Assembly (NCBI GenBank): GCA_026397725.1
Contig: JAPLUI010000325.1
Location: 1 to 64,000 of the forward strand
Source: Verrucomicrobiota bacterium
GTDB taxonomy: Bacteria; Verrucomicrobiota; Verrucomicrobiia; Verrucomicrobiales; Akkermansiaceae
DNA length: 64,000 nt
Reading direction: 5' to 3'
Shown: in pieces, positions 16,480 to 30,105 of the stretch
Numbering within the stretch: position 1 is the first letter of the stretch
Layout: each line of letters opens with the position of its first letter
Position numbers and translations under genes: made by a program
The notes under the pieces: generated by a model
The model's input: only the letters and a program-made list of their open reading frames with translations
Database searches by the model: none
Told to the model about the DNA's origin: nothing

Positions 16480-19400
16480 TTACTCGATCGGCAGGTTGAT
16501 CTGGACCGCCCCACCGTCACCGAATCCAAGATTGCATTTCTTCAACTGGCAACCGAGTTCCAACATGTCGGCATAGATTTTGTCATCGTCTTTCTTGACG
16601 GGTGGCCACTCGATTCCTTTGGGGACCACGATCAAATAGGAAACACCGCGCGTTGTGAGTTGGTCGATCAGATCCTGAATATGACCACCGCCACACATGA
16701 TGATGCCCGGTTCCTTGGCTTCAAGGATGTTGTCGATGAACACCTGGTTCCTCTGGATTACCGTGATGTCGTATTCGTTCTTGAGTCCGGGGTCCGCCTT
16801 CAATATCTCCTCCCGCTTCTGGTTGTACCCCTTGCAGGCCTCGTCAGTTAGGGCCTTGAATTCAACTTGTTTTGCCTGAAACGCTTCACGAGTTTGTAAC
16901 CAGCCCTTATTGAGGCCTCATTGAGGGCATTCTGAATGCGGGTTGTGTATTCCGCCCCCAATAGGGTCAAGGGCCCGAACATATCTTTTTCATAAGCAGG
17001 GACCAATTGCCATCTATTGTTGTTTAGGAGTTCGGTCCATATCTTGAACGTGACTGATTTGCTGGTTCCCGGCGACATTTTGCGTTTTTTGAATTCCGGG
17101 GAGTTATATTGGTCTGCGAGGGACTTGGGGAGACCTTCCAACAGGATCTTGCGGATCCCGTAATTGGCAAACAAGTGCTCCGAAATGAGTTGCCCCCGCA
17201 GGAGCGCTGACTCAATCTCATCAGTTCCTCCGGCGGCATTGGCATGTTCCGGGTTGTCGTGAGTGATCGGGATATAGATAAGCTGCGGGTTCTCACCATT
17301 GATCTCAATGCGGGCAACCTCCTCAAGGTTGTCTTCAGCCAAAAGAGCGAGTGCCTTTGGTGGCCTGATATCAACCGGCGTCTCGTCATCGGGTGGTTTC
17401 GGCGCTCCCGGCGGCAGGAACAGGGTGCTTACCTTGCGCAGGCGCTCGGCGATCTCGTCGGATTCTTTCTTCAGGTCCTTGGCGCGGGCGTGGCGGAGAG
17501 CCTGAGGCAGCACTTGCGGGTGGTTGCTGTAACCCGCGACCCGGAATGCCACGGCATCGGCCTGGGCACGGCCCTTGGTTGCGGCGAGAACTTCGAGCGC
17601 CGCCAAGACGCGAGGCAAAGGAAGCAGGTCGAGGTTCAGGAGTTCCTGTTCGATCCGCTCGGCGGCATCCTTATTGCCCATCAGGCGATGCAGGTCAGCA
17701 ACCCAGAGACGTCCGGTAAACATGCCCACACTCAACTCCTCCGCCTGCTTCAGCAGGGCTGAGGCCCGGTCAATCAGGCCACGCTTGGCACACCACTCGC
17801 CCAGCATGCAGATCCAGGCCACCTGGTTCACGGGGCTAAGCCCGCCTTCGCTGCGCAGGTGCAAACCAACGTTCAGATGAATATCGATGTAACGGTTGAT
17901 GTCATCGACGTCACCGGGCTCCGGCAACGTGTCGGTATGGTTGATGGGGTTCGTCGCGCCGAGATTCGTCGACCGGTACTGGGGCGCGATGTTGGGTCGC
18001 GTTTCCCGGGCCTTGGACCGAAGCAAGCGTTCGTAGTCGTCCGGGCGCTTGAGTCGCGCCAGAGCGGTTGCAACGACATCATCCTGGGCATTGGTATCTG
18101 CGCCCCACCCCCCAATCATCGCTTTGTAGGCGGCTGAATCGAGGAGGAAGGAGTTTGGCCTGAATGGGCGGAAACGCAGGTAATGGTCAACAATCGTGGC
18201 GGCCTCGGCCGCCATGCCGTGGTCCAGTAACGCGGACAACATGGGGCCAAGGCCGTCGCCGGTCATCACGCGCAGACTGCTAGGACCCATATGCGGCAGC
18301 AGGTCTAACAGAATCCTCGCGCGCTCCGCCTCGGGGAAACTGGCAAGATAGGTTGGCAGACGGCTGGACGATCCCGTGGCCAGAAGATCCATCGTCACGC
18401 TCCAGCGGCCTAGGGATCGGGCGAGATCCGCTTGCCCGAAGGCCTTGCACGCGTCGGCCAGAGCCATCGTGCGCTCGGAGTTTCTGCGCCGATCATTGAG
18501 GATGAAGGATTCCATCTGCTCGGCCAACTCCTTTGGCAATGGCTCCGGAGAGCGGACGGCAATCGCAGAAATGAGGTCGATATCCATGCGATTCAGGAGC
18601 GATCGCCCCGCCGCGGCCTGCCAATCCTGGCGCAGTTGCGGAGACAGTCCGTGTTTGCTCACGCTCCCGGCGATTGCAGCACATATATCATCATCGTGAT
18701 CACGTTGCGTCTCAATGGCTTGAAGCCAGTGGCTCAACTCGTCCTGACCGCCGGACAGATCCCCGATATCATCGAGAATGGTTCCCGAAGCCAGTTCCTT
18801 TAAACCGATAAGACCTCCCGGGGCGGTGGCGACTCGGGAGGGCCATGTTCTGGTGCTGTACCAAAGGCTGAAATTCTTAACGAGGTCGGGGTGTCGGGCA
18901 TCAGCGAAGTAGATGCGGGTTGCCTGCAGGTACTGCCCCGGGGAAGCCATCAGTTTGGCGGCGTGAATCCGCCGCTTGCTGGCTCCGAGTCGATCCGCGT
19001 CCTTGCCTTCGAGGATGGCGAGTGGATCGTGAAGCTTGAAGAACATCTCCAGGTTGCCCCCGGAAGCGGCATAGCCCTCAGGCAGAAAATGCAATGCCCG
19101 GGTGTGCCAGCCATACGTGTTCAAGATCATCGGCATCGCGGCCTGGACGGCCTCGTTCACGGGATCCTCCGACTTCAGCGCGGCAATGACTTGCAACTGG
19201 GCCATCGCCTCGCCATCGCGTCCGGCATGGATCAGAAGCAGAAAAGCAATCAGCTTCTCAAAAGGATCCCTGGAGTTCCTCAGGTCCTTGAGCAGGATGT
19301 CCAGTTCCTTGGGAGGCAGCATGTTGGCCGCCTCGCGCAGCGTGAGTTCGTGGAGTGTTAGGACCAGGCAGACATCACTACCCATCTTCTGCCGAGCTTC

Positions 19401-22400
19401 GGCAATTGTCTGCTGAAACTCGGCTCGTTTCCCGGCCATCATCCTGCTGGCCTCGTCGCTGGTGACGGCGGGCGCGTCTTCCCGCTCACGGCCAGCGGCA
19501 AGCTCTGGAAATTCCTTGTTGAGCTCTTCGGTTAGTGTCCCAGCGCTCAAATATCCGGACAGCTTCGTCAGCATGGCGGCGCGATCCTTGTCTGGTCGCG
19601 ATCCCAGCAGCCGCCGGACTGCTGCGGGGCGTTCAGCCGCCGGTTGCTGACCAATCCAACCGTCAATGATCGTGGATACGTGATGCTGAATAAAGGACCA
19701 GAAATCACTCCCTATATACTGCGCCACAGCATCGAAGGGGATTTCGTTTGCCCGCCCTGTCAGGCTGAGGAGAAAATGATAGGAACAGCGCAGTGGATCG
19801 ATGTAATCCGTTTCCTCGATCAACATGCCATACAGGTTGACGGCGGTGCTGCGGTCCTGCTCGCCGAGGACCGGCCAGGCAGCGACTATCTGGTTGTACA
19901 GCGCCGCCGGGCGCAAAGACTCCCTTGAGCGTTCCCTGGTCCCCTTGCCCAGGGCGTCAAGCGTCTGGCGCATCCGGTTCAAGTTGGTGAAAAGCGCATC
20001 GCGCACGAGTTCAGGGCGCTTGGCTGCTAGTCCTGCGGTGAGCAGCAACTCACCCTCATTTTCCGGCGTCTGGTTCAGGTCGCACCCGGCCTTGACCTGG
20101 TCGATGAGGTCATCATCGCCATGCATCGCGAGCAGCGTGAGCGTCTGGGCCTGCTCGGCAGCGGTTAGATCCTTGCTTGCGAGCATCTTCCCGACGGCTT
20201 CCCTGCCGCCAAGAAACGCCTTGGCGACACGGAGACTCTGAGCGTCCAGCCGGTTCCGTGTGAGGAACTCATCGGCACTCTGGAACGAGCGCCAGCGGCT
20301 GAGTTCCGCCACGATGCTGGTCCGCAATTTCGGGTCCTCGGGATAATGACGAAGCAATTCGTCGTCGGTGGATTCCCCGTGCCCGCGTTCATGGAACACG
20401 AAGCAGAGGTGGCGCATGAGTATGCCAAGATGGTTGAGGCGAGGATTTTCAGCAGCCGTGGCTGCAAATGCATCACTGGTCTTAAGGTTGACCAGTTCGT
20501 TGCGGACGCGTTGCCCAAGGTCATCGAGCAGCCGTTGGCGGCTTTCCGGTGTCCGGGTTGATACGATGAGTCCCCGGACCGCAGGTGCCAGATAGAGCGT
20601 GATATCATCGACGTTAATTGCGCGTCCATCGAGCTTCTCGGCACCCTTCCTGGCAAGGCTCGGCAAGCGCCCCAACATGAGATCGATGGCCTGCCCGTAG
20701 GCCTTGCTCGCGGCGACAAAGTCCCCTTTTTCTCCTCGACGAGTCCCAGGCGCAAGAGCAGTTCGACATCAAACGCATTCTCAATGAGCAGGTTCCGGAT
20801 GATCTTGCCAGCCTTGCTGAAAAGCCCGACATTCTCATACTGCTCAATCACGCCACGCGCGGTACTAAGCGCCCTGCTGTCGGAAATGACGCGTTGGAAC
20901 GCGACCTCAGCCTCGTTAGAATACCCTCTCTCCAGCAACATCGCGCCAAGATCGAGGCATTCATCTGGCGGCAGGTGTGTGGCAATGTTCAGGAGCGAGC
21001 GGCCGTAGGCGAGCATCTCGTTACTGCGCTTTTCACTACTGGCGATGGCGATCAGTTCGCGCATGATAATACTGGTCTCATCATCGGCGACGACAAGGCC
21101 CAGGCCGAGACTCCGATCGATGTTGCGCAAGCGGCCCAGTTCCTCGTTAAGGTCCGCGGAGAGCCGATAGAGGAGGAAATTGTGCGGGTCTGCGGCGATT
21201 CGCTCATTCAAGCGGCGCAGTGCGTTTTGCATGGCATAAGGCGGTGCTTGCGCGTTGAGCAGGCCGTCAATGGCGATGGTGAACAGGTCGTCCGCGTCGG
21301 CGTTCTCAAGCAAGACGCTGAAGGTGCCACAGACCTTCCTGTTGCCGGCCTGTTCGTGGGGTTCCGGCGGACGCTGGTGTTGCTTCTTTGCTTCTTCGCG
21401 TTCCTTCGCGTCGCCTTCCACGATGGCGCTTCCCCATATCAGCCATGTTTCCACTTCGTCCGGGTTCTCGGCGAGAGTCCGGCGGTAGACTTTGGCTGCG
21501 TCGTCATGCCTGTTGATCATTTTGAGGACGCTGGCAGAGAACGAGTCGCGCAGGATTCCCTCCTTGGAACGTTGGGCCATCTGCTCAAGAACCAGCAGGG
21601 CATCGCCGTCATTCTTGCGCTCGAGCGCGATCAGCACCAGCGTCTGCAGGTATTCGTCGCGGTTGCCCGGATCGAGCGCGATGAGTTTATGCAAGACCGC
21701 GTTGCATCTGCCGAATAGTTCACACTCCATATAGACCCTGAGCAGGCGCTTATAGGTCGCCATGTTCCCGCCGCCCTGGCGATTCGATATTTCCATCAGA
21801 ATATCCGCCGCAGAGACAGGATCACTGACACTTGTGTAGATATCGAGCAGCAACGACTCTTCCCGTTCGCGCAGCTTTCCTTGGTCGAGGCGCTCCTCCA
21901 GCTCGATGGCAAGATCCGCCAGCTTTCCGGCCTTGGATCCGATCTCCACCAAGCGGTCGCTTGCCTGGATGACCGACATGGGTTCCGTCGCCGTGTCCCA
22001 CAACTTGCGCCACTGGACAAACGCCTCGTCGTTGCGGCCCTGCGCCTCCATCAGTGAGATCAGTTTGACCAGCACTCTTTCGTGTTCGCTCGGATCCACA
22101 GTCTGGAACAAGCGGATGGCGTCGTCGGCAAAACCGTTCTGTTCGTAGGCTTGGCCCAACTGCGTGATCAAATCCATATCCCCCTTGGCATCCCGTTCCA
22201 ACTCATGCAGGATGTCGAGCGTCTTGTCCGAATCTCCCTGCTCGTGGTGCACATCAGCCATGAACAACTGCGTCTGCACGCGGGCCGATTTTCCCATGCC
22301 CCCTGCTTTAGTGGCTGCCTGGATGGCAATTCCCTTCAATCCCATCCCGCGCGCGCTGGCCGCAACCTCCATCAGTTCACTTGCATTCCTGGCTCTGGCG

Positions 22401-25400
22401 ATGACCTCACGATAGAGGTCCTCGGCAGCGGTGCGGTCACCTTCCATGAGCAGCAACCGAACGTAGCCGTTGCGATAGTTGAAGTCGTCAGGTTGACGTT
22501 CGATGAGTTTGTGATAGGCGCGACGGGCAAGCTCCGACTTGCCGGTCTCCGAGGCCATCATGGCAAGCCGCTCCTGGAATGCCGGGGTTTCGATCAATGT
22601 CCGGGTCTTCGCGGGCAGGTCGTGGCGCTCCATCAAGGCGAGCACATCCGCCGTCCGGTCAAGCTCGCCGCCAAGAATGCCAGCCATCATATCCAACTGC
22701 TCGGGAAACATATCCTCGGATTTCAGCCAACTGTCAATCAAGCCGGGAAGCGCGTTCATCGCGCGAGCGGCCCCGACGATGCGGTCGAGAACGTAGCGGC
22801 GGTCGCGCTTGAGCGTGGACAGCGCCGACGCCGCCTCGAACTGCTTGCGTGCCTCGGCGGGCTCGCCGAGCCGCATCAAGGACTCGCCCAGAAACAGCAG
22901 GTTGCGCCTCAGCACGTTTCCTTCGCCCGTCGGTTTAAAGAGTTCCTCCACGAGCGTATCGTCGCCATGCATTGCGGCGATGCGGGCGCAGAAGTTGCGG
23001 CCTTCCTGTCCCTCTACCGCCGGGTCGTTTGCGATGCTGCGCAGGGCTGTTCGGGCCGCTTCCAGATCATTGGCTTCGTAGCGCAACTGGGCCTGGCGCA
23101 CCCGCAGGGCGAAACGCAATCCGGGATCAGTGGCCATTTTCAAGGCCTTATCTAACATGAAGAGCGCATTCACGCCATCACCTAGCATTTCCTTGAGCCG
23201 GGCAAGTTCCGTTAGCACCCAGAGATCCGCTGCGGGGTCCTTAGCCATCATTGCGAGGATCTTGTCGGCCTCACGCAAGTCGCCATTGGCGGTAGCGGCG
23301 AGCGCCAGCAGCGGTTGCGCTGCCGGGGCGTCCGTCATGGAGCGCAGGTGATCGCAGAGAAGAGTTAGATCACCATGTCGCCGGTTCACCTGTTCGCATA
23401 GAAGTGTCAGCGCCTGCCGTGCTGCGTCGGGTTTCAGGCCCACGATTTGGCTGATTTGAGTTTTCTCCTCGGGAGTTAGGGTTGCCTCAAGGACCATGTC
23501 CCTCCGGTTGAGCTTCTCCTGGATTCGTTGCTTGACCTGTGCCAGCTCCGCAGACACCCAGGCTTCAGCGTCGGGGTATTCAGCGAGTTTTGAGAGGAGT
23601 TCTTCGGCCTCCTTCAAATCATTGTTGGCGCTTAATGCCAAAGCCAGCAAGGGCTTCACTTTCGGATCCTTCAGGGAGCGCAAGTAGCCACAGACCGCAT
23701 TAAGATCTTCTTTCCGCCACAAGATTTTCTGGCATTGATCCTTCATTGCTTGCCGCGCTTCGTCGGGCTTCATCGCGATGATGCTGTTGATGCGCATTTT
23801 GACCAAGCCATCGAGGCGGGCCGGTTCTTCTGCCGCCGTCGCGGGCTGGGTCGAAAGCATCGTTACGATCAGGAACGCCAGAACCGCCGCAGCACTGCGG
23901 CTAGCCTGCCGTGGCATGGTGAAGGCTCCAGGCAGGCGGCGAACCAGGATCATGAGGATGAAGGAAATGAGTCCAAGCGCGGCGCAGATGGGCCAGAGTT
24001 CGCGGGTCAACATCGGCGTTTGCGGCGCGACCACCTTGGCGGCGAAATCACGGGCGGCGCGGGCGGCAGCGGTGAGCTTGTCCCGGTCGGGCGCGACGCG
24101 GCTGAATTCGTTAGGCGGTGGCACCACCAGCGCACCGGAGGTCGGGACTTTGTCTCCGGCGGAGGCATGCACCTCGACCAGGAAATCGCCGGCGGGCAAA
24201 TCCTCGATCCGCGTCCGCCATGTCTGGGCGCGCACCGGCATGAGGTCGCGCGTCGCGACCACGGCATCGTTCGCGTCCTTGATTTCGACCCGCAACGGCG
24301 CGGCGGCCAGCGCCGGGTCCGGCGAGAGCGCCCGGATGTCGAGATCGAGTCCGGCGCTGCTCCAGCCCAGGTTCAGGGACAAGGGCTGGCGCGGCGATCT
24401 CCCGCCGAGTTGACGGGTCAGGTTGGCCATCATGTTAGATGCGGATGGCCACTTGAGGAAGTCCTCGGCCCAAGTGCCGCCCACTTGGGTGGTTAGAATG
24501 GCGACGCGGCCGAGGCCATAGTGCCAGCGGGCCAGGATGGGGTCGCCGAGTTCGGAGCGCAGCAGCAGTTCGGCGGTATCCTTGGCTTCGGTCTTCACAT
24601 ACCCCCGCAACATCGGGGCGTCTTTCAGTTCGAGTGCTTGCATGAGCTGGCTGGTGAGAACCGGTTCCAAACCCGTTTCCTTTTCAACGAATGGATCCAG
24701 CAGGGAACTGCTGGGCTGTTTGAAAATGATCTCGGGGATCTTGAAGGAACTCGGCGCGGTGTAGAATTGGCCGCGTCCCCAACTGGCGAGTTCGGATAAG
24801 AAAGTGGACGCGGCGCGCGGGCCGACCAGCACTGTGGAGACTTGAATGCCATCGTCGGCCATGCGCCGCATGAGGGACTCGAACGCGCCTTGCTCCACGC
24901 CGCCGTCGGTGAGCAACAGCACGTGCTTGGTTCGCGTGCGCACATTCTGCAGGCCATAATAGGCCTCTTCGATGGCCGGCATCAACATGGTGCCGCCGCC
25001 GACGGACAAGCGGTTCAACGCCCGCTGGATGGCAATGCTGTTAGCTGCGGATTGCATCGGTGCGGCCCAGCGTTTGGCACCGTGAAATTCGACGATTCCG
25101 GCCTTGTCATGCGGTTTCAGGCGGTTGAGGGCCAGACGTGCGACCTCCTGAGCCAGGCTCACACCTGAGTTGCCCATGGAACCGGAGGTGTCGATGATGA
25201 TCGCCAGCGAGGTGCCGGGGTCGCGGACTTCCTTTTTCTGCGGAAAGCGCAGCGGCAGCATGGCGGCGAGTTCGCTGCGGGCGTAACCGCCGGGGCCGAA
25301 GGCGTTGTGGCCGCCGGTCACCAGCAAGCCGCCGCCGTTTTCCACCCAGGTGCACAGCCTTTGCTGGATCTCGACCGGCAGTTCGGCGGCGGGCGTGTCT

Positions 25401-26388
25401 GCCAGTGCGATCACATCGATGCCGTCCATGCCATGGCCAGTTAGATCGGCGAGGGTCAGGGGCTGGATTTCGGCATGGGTGCCGAGAATGTCGCCCAAGG
25501 CCCGGGTGGCGGGGACGTCAGGGGCGGTTTCGAAGACTCCGACCACGGTCCGGCTGACTTTCAGGCCGGTGCTGACCGTTTGATCGCCGTTGTCTAACGA
25601 CACTTGGTAACGCTGCCAACCGCTTTGTTCCGGGCGCACCTGGAAGGGCACATCCTGAAGGCCTGACTGGAGTTGAAGTATCTGACTCACAACGGTAACA
25701 CCCTTGTCGTCGGTCACGGTCAGCTTCGCCGCACCGGCACTCTGGGATTCGATATCCGCAGTGAACGTCACCGCCTCGCCCACGGCACCCGTGCCCGGCG
25801 TGCGCACCTGACGCAGCAGAACCGGACTCGGCGCAGGCATTCCGAGTTCGTGAATCTTCAACTCCAACCCCCGACGACCGAGATCGGCGGCGGCGCTGAC
25901 CATGCCGCCACGGGTTTCGCGGCCATCGCTGAAAAGGTGTACGTCGGCGTTGGCGTCATCGGGACACAAGGCGGCGGCGAGTTCCAGCGCCTCGGCAACC
26001 GCGCTGCCGGGTTCCCTGAACCGCCATTTCGCCAAGCCCGCGGCAGTCGGGACGGTATCGTCCAGCGCGACTTCCCGCGCGCTTGAGCCGAAGATCACCA
26101 GGCGGAGCTTGCCCGGCCCGACCCGTCGGGCCAGTGTCTTCAGTCCGGCAGCCGCTTGTTCCATGGCGGCGGCGTCCATGCTGGGCGAACAATCGACTAC
26201 CGCGACGACGTGTTGGGTGGTCTCGGGAGTCCGCTGGAAAGGCCGCGCCAGGGCGACGATCACCAGCACCGCAGGCCGGTTGCCGACCACCGGTGCCGGT
26301 CTTTGCTGGCGGACGACCTGCGAAGCTGATAGGCCGCCAACAACAGTGGCAGCAGCAGCCAACATAACAGGTAGGGGTGTAAAAACAT
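16480..26388 (-). CDS. Giant membrane vWA - GATase-like - TPR protein with TraB/ChaN-like C-terminus (three frame breaks)
   Basis: Joined product of about 3,300 residues. It starts at ATG 26388, overlapping the upstream stop as TGATG, with a BatA/BatB-like N-terminus (MFLHPYLLCWLLLPLLLAAY). Near 26270 one base is missing; the next frame carries a degenerate vWA domain (VVDCSPSMD), a GATase-like region (GGGLLVTGGHNAFGPGG) and a canonical vWA domain with MIDAS DTSGSMGNS near residues 400-408. Two hydrophobic segments around residues 790-850 are followed by more than 2,000 residues of TPR-like helical repeats. A second missing base (C run 20723-20726) and a third (A run 16879-16881) shift the frame again. 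The C-terminal about 220 residues (IPITHDNPEH, RKILLEGLP, IMCGGGHIQDLID, SYLIVVP) resemble the TraB/ChaN/EreA-like fold. Role inferred: membrane-anchored scaffold of a MoxR-vWA chaperone-like system. All breaks shift the same way, so consensus errors are more likely than decay. Confidence 0.75.
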
Positions 26389-27992
26389 CAGGAAATCCTT
26401 TCGCGAATATTCAATAATGCGTCGAGAGTCATCAAGGCCAGTGCGACGACGAGCAGCAGTTGCCAGACCGGCAGCCGGGCACTGCCGCTGGCGGCGGGCG
26501 TGGCGGCTTTTCCGCCGGCCGCGAGGTCGAAATTATCCATGCTTGCCTTGAGCACCATCGCCGTGGCGGTGGCGTCCTCCGTGCGGTTGGCCCGCACCGG
26601 CGAGAGGGTCAGTGGTTCGTTACGCCAACCGGCCAGGTGATGCAGCATCTTGCTCCAGAACACCAGGTAACCCGTCCGTCTAACCAGACTGGCGTCTTCG
26701 TCGAACAGGCTTCCGGCGATGGTGAGGCGGTTGGCTTCAGCGTCCAGACTCGCAACGGTGGAACCACCAACCCGCAACAGGGGTAAATCCGCTTTTCCAA
26801 CATTCAACGGCATGGCGGGTGCCCGGCAGAGGGCGTCCTCGAACACCAAGCCGTCTAACAACGAATGATCTGACGGGCGGACCGTCACCAACTCACCGCC
26901 TGCCTCCGCGGGTTGAATCAGAATTTGGGCATCGGAATCCACCGGCCCCACCCGGACCACGGGCAGCTTGGCACCGTCGCCCGTCGCGGCGGTGACTTCC
27001 GGCAGGCTGTCGAGGACGGTGACTAACACCGACGGCAGTTCGAAACCGTTCACTGGAGCCACCAGAATCCGGCGGCGGTCGGGCAGTTGGAAATCCACCC
27101 GGCTGTCCCCGGCCACGGCGTCGTCGCCAGTCACCAAGGCGCTCAGAACCTTGCCGTCGGCGGCAATGCGCGGCACCGCAAACTCGCGCACTTCTCCCGG
27201 CTTGAATTCGGCGGCCTGCTCTAACAGCGCCTGCTCCGCCCGGGTCACCTTGACCGCTACCTTGCCGGTCTGTTTGCCGGTATAGCCCACGCGGCAATGG
27301 AATGCGCCACGGGTCAGGTCGGCGGAGTCGGGGACGAAAACGGCGGACAGGATGAATGCGTTGTCCATCGCCTCACCGGCGGCCAGCACCCGCACCTTGG
27401 GGTCGCTGCTGGTCACCGGTTGGGCCGCCACCATGACCACCTCGCCGTTCTCGCGGCCGACTAACAATAACTTCGCGGCCCGTAACAGGTCTTCCCGGAT
27501 CACCGGACGGTCCGCGGCTTGCACCCCGGCGAGCCGGCTTTTCAAGGTCGCCAGGCTTTCGTCGAAATGTTTGAGCAGGCGGGGGCGCGGGTCGGCGACG
27601 AGGACCGCGACGTGGTCATCGCCCAGTGCAGCGGCTTCGGCGCGCACCAGTTCAAGGGCCTTGTCAAAGCGCTGGTCGGGGGTGGTCATGTCCAGCCCGG
27701 CTTCCAGCACCACCACGCGGTGGATCTGGTGGGCGGCATTGAAAACGGGTTGGGCCAGGGCCAGCAAGACTAGCAAACTGGCGGCGAGCAGTAACAGATA
27801 GGTGCGCGGGTGGCGGAATCGTTCGAACAGCGTGCGTGCCCGGGCCTGGTCGGCAGCCTGCTGCCAGAACAGGGTGGTGACGACCCTGACCTGGCGCGGG
27901 CGGATGCGCAGATACTGGAGCGCCACCAACACGCCGGCGGTGAGGGCGGCGAGCCCGGTGAAAAGCCAAATTGACATCGCGGCAAGGTGCAT
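26388..27992 (-). CDS. BatA-like membrane protein
   Basis: 534 residues. Two N-terminal membrane segments (about 6-26 and 60-78; LLLLAASLLVLLALAQPVFN) enclose the conserved RIRPRQVRV... FWQQA region of the BatA/aerotolerance-regulator N-terminal domain. A degenerate vWA-like part follows (VVVLEAGLDMTTPDQRFDKA), which lacks the DxSxS MIDAS motif, so metal binding is unlikely. A last membrane segment (WQLLLVVALALMTLDALLNI) closes the protein. It lies in the order MoxR - DUF58 - this gene - giant vWA/TPR gene, 4 bases from DUF58 and overlapping the next start by one base pair. This arrangement is typical of the MoxR-associated operons of planctomycetes and verrucomicrobia. An internal start at 27977 is possible. 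Confidence 0.8.
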   Translation of the reverse strand: MHLAAMSIWLFTGLAALTAGVLVALQYLRIRPRQVRVVTTLFWQQAADQARARTLFERFRHPRTYLLLLAASLLVLLALAQPVFNAAHQIHRVVVLEAGLDMTTPDQRFDKALELVRAEAAALGDDHVAVLVADPRPRLLKHFDESLATLKSRLAGVQAADRPVIREDLLRAAKLLLVGRENGEVVMVAAQPVTSSDPKVRVLAAGEAMDNAFILSAVFVPDSADLTRGAFHCRVGYTGKQTGKVAVKVTRAEQALLEQAAEFKPGEVREFAVPRIAADGKVLSALVTGDDAVAGDSRVDFQLPDRRRILVAPVNGFELPSVLVTVLDSLPEVTAATGDGAKLPVVRVGPVDSDAQILIQPAEAGGELVTVRPSDHSLLDGLVFEDALCRAPAMPLNVGKADLPLLRVGGSTVASLDAEANRLTIAGSLFDEDASLVRRTGYLVFWSKMLHHLAGWRNEPLTLSPVRANRTEDATATAMVLKASMDNFDLAAGGKAATPAASGSARLPVWQLLLVVALALMTLDALLNIRERIS

Positions 27993-27996
27993 ATTT

Positions 27997-28880
27997 TTAT
28001 CCTCGGGTGGTGATCACGCCGCCGGCGAACAGACGCATGAATTGCTCCAGCACATCGCCATCGGCGTTCAGGGTGATATATCCGGCGCGGCGCTGGTGGG
28101 TGAACTCTAGCAAACTTTCCTGAAAGTCCGCGTAGGCCTGTTGATAGGCCTCGATGGCCTTGGGCGTGACGGTGACGCGCAGGTCGTGACCGGTCTCGCA
28201 GTCCACCAGCGACAACTCCCCGTCCAATTGCGGCTTGGCGTCGCTTTCACGGCAGAGTTGGACCAGCAACAGCTTGTGCTTCATGCCGTGCAGGCTTTCG
28301 ACCTGGGCGGCAATGCCAGCGGGATCAAAGAAGTCGGAGACGATGGCGACCATGCCCCGGCGCAGACGCAGGGCGTTGAGCCGGTGCAGCGCGGCACGCA
28401 GGTTGGTGGGTCCGGCCGGACCGATGGCGGCCAGGCGCTCCAGTATCGCGGGCAGGGCACGGGTATTGGGAATCGCCGGAAAGCCTTCGTTGAGCGCCGC
28501 CCCGAACGGATAGAGCACCGGCCGGTCGTGCTCGTTGAGCGCGGCACCGAGCAGAATGGCGGCGGCCTGCTTGGCGGCATTGGCCCGCGGCGGGTCCTCG
28601 AAAAACATCGAGTCACTGCAGTCTAGCAGAATGTAAACCGGCAGGTCGCGCTCTTCCTCGAACAACCGGAGGAAGAGTTTGCCGCTCCGTTGATAGAGAT
28701 TCCAGTCGATGCGGCGGAAATCGTCGCCGGGCATGTAGGCGCGGAAGTCGCGGAATTCCATGCCCGCGCCCATCTGCGCCGAGCCATGTTCGGCATGCCG
28801 CCCGCCGCGCGGCACCAGGCCCGCGTTGAGCCGCATCAGGGAGACCGCCGCGACGAAGTCTGCTGGAAACAACCCGGCCA

Positions 28881-28881
<1 letters not shown>
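27997..28881 (-). CDS. DUF58 domain protein
   Basis: 294 residues, cytoplasmic. The DUF58 signature is clear: EFRDFRAYMPGDDFRRIDWN at about 42-61, then LFLRLFEEERDLPVYILLDC with DCSDSMFF, a partial vWA-like MIDAS. DUF58 proteins act with MoxR-type AAA+ ATPases, probably in assembling or activating membrane vWA proteins. Its ATG overlaps the MoxR stop codon (TGATG), so the two are translationally coupled. Length is normal and no key residue is missing. Confidence 0.9.
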
Positions 28882-29889
<1,008 letters not shown>

Positions 29890-29897
<8 letters not shown>

Positions 29898-30075
29898 GGG
29901 TTGCAGCTCCGCTTTTCTTGTTTTCATTTTCGTTATGATATTTGATCAGATAATCCCGCGCTTGGTCGCTCATGGCGGCTGAGGGACGATAACTCTCTTG
30001 GGGTGCCTCCTCGGGGTGGGCTGGTTCAAGATTGGATGCGGTGGCAACGCGCCGTGCTGGTCGTCCTTCTTCCAT
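29890..30075 (-). CDS. Small uncharacterised protein ahead of MoxR
   Basis: A 61-residue hydrophilic frame (ends KKSGAATHE) whose stop overlaps the MoxR start as ATGA and which begins 30 bases after the decayed DUF6288 gene. There is no domain I recognise. The overlap suggests translational coupling; it could also be the residual 3' end of an upstream gene lost by deletion. Low confidence as a gene. Confidence 0.35.
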
Positions 30076-30105
30076 TCATCATTTGTTTTGTCATTCTCAT
30101 TGCGT

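Noticed and set aside
20165..20722. The C-terminal about 185 residues of the long frame that starts at 26365
   Set aside because: After the C run at 20723-20726 this frame becomes Arg/Ser/Cys-rich noise, while the next frame continues the TPR-like sequence and the overlapping downstream frame; it is an out-of-frame read-through.
20720..20732. Programmed -1 ribosomal frameshift at G-AAA-AAG in the giant gene
   Set aside because: The slippery word is imperfect and the five similar breaks elsewhere lack any slippery site, so a missing base is the simpler explanation.
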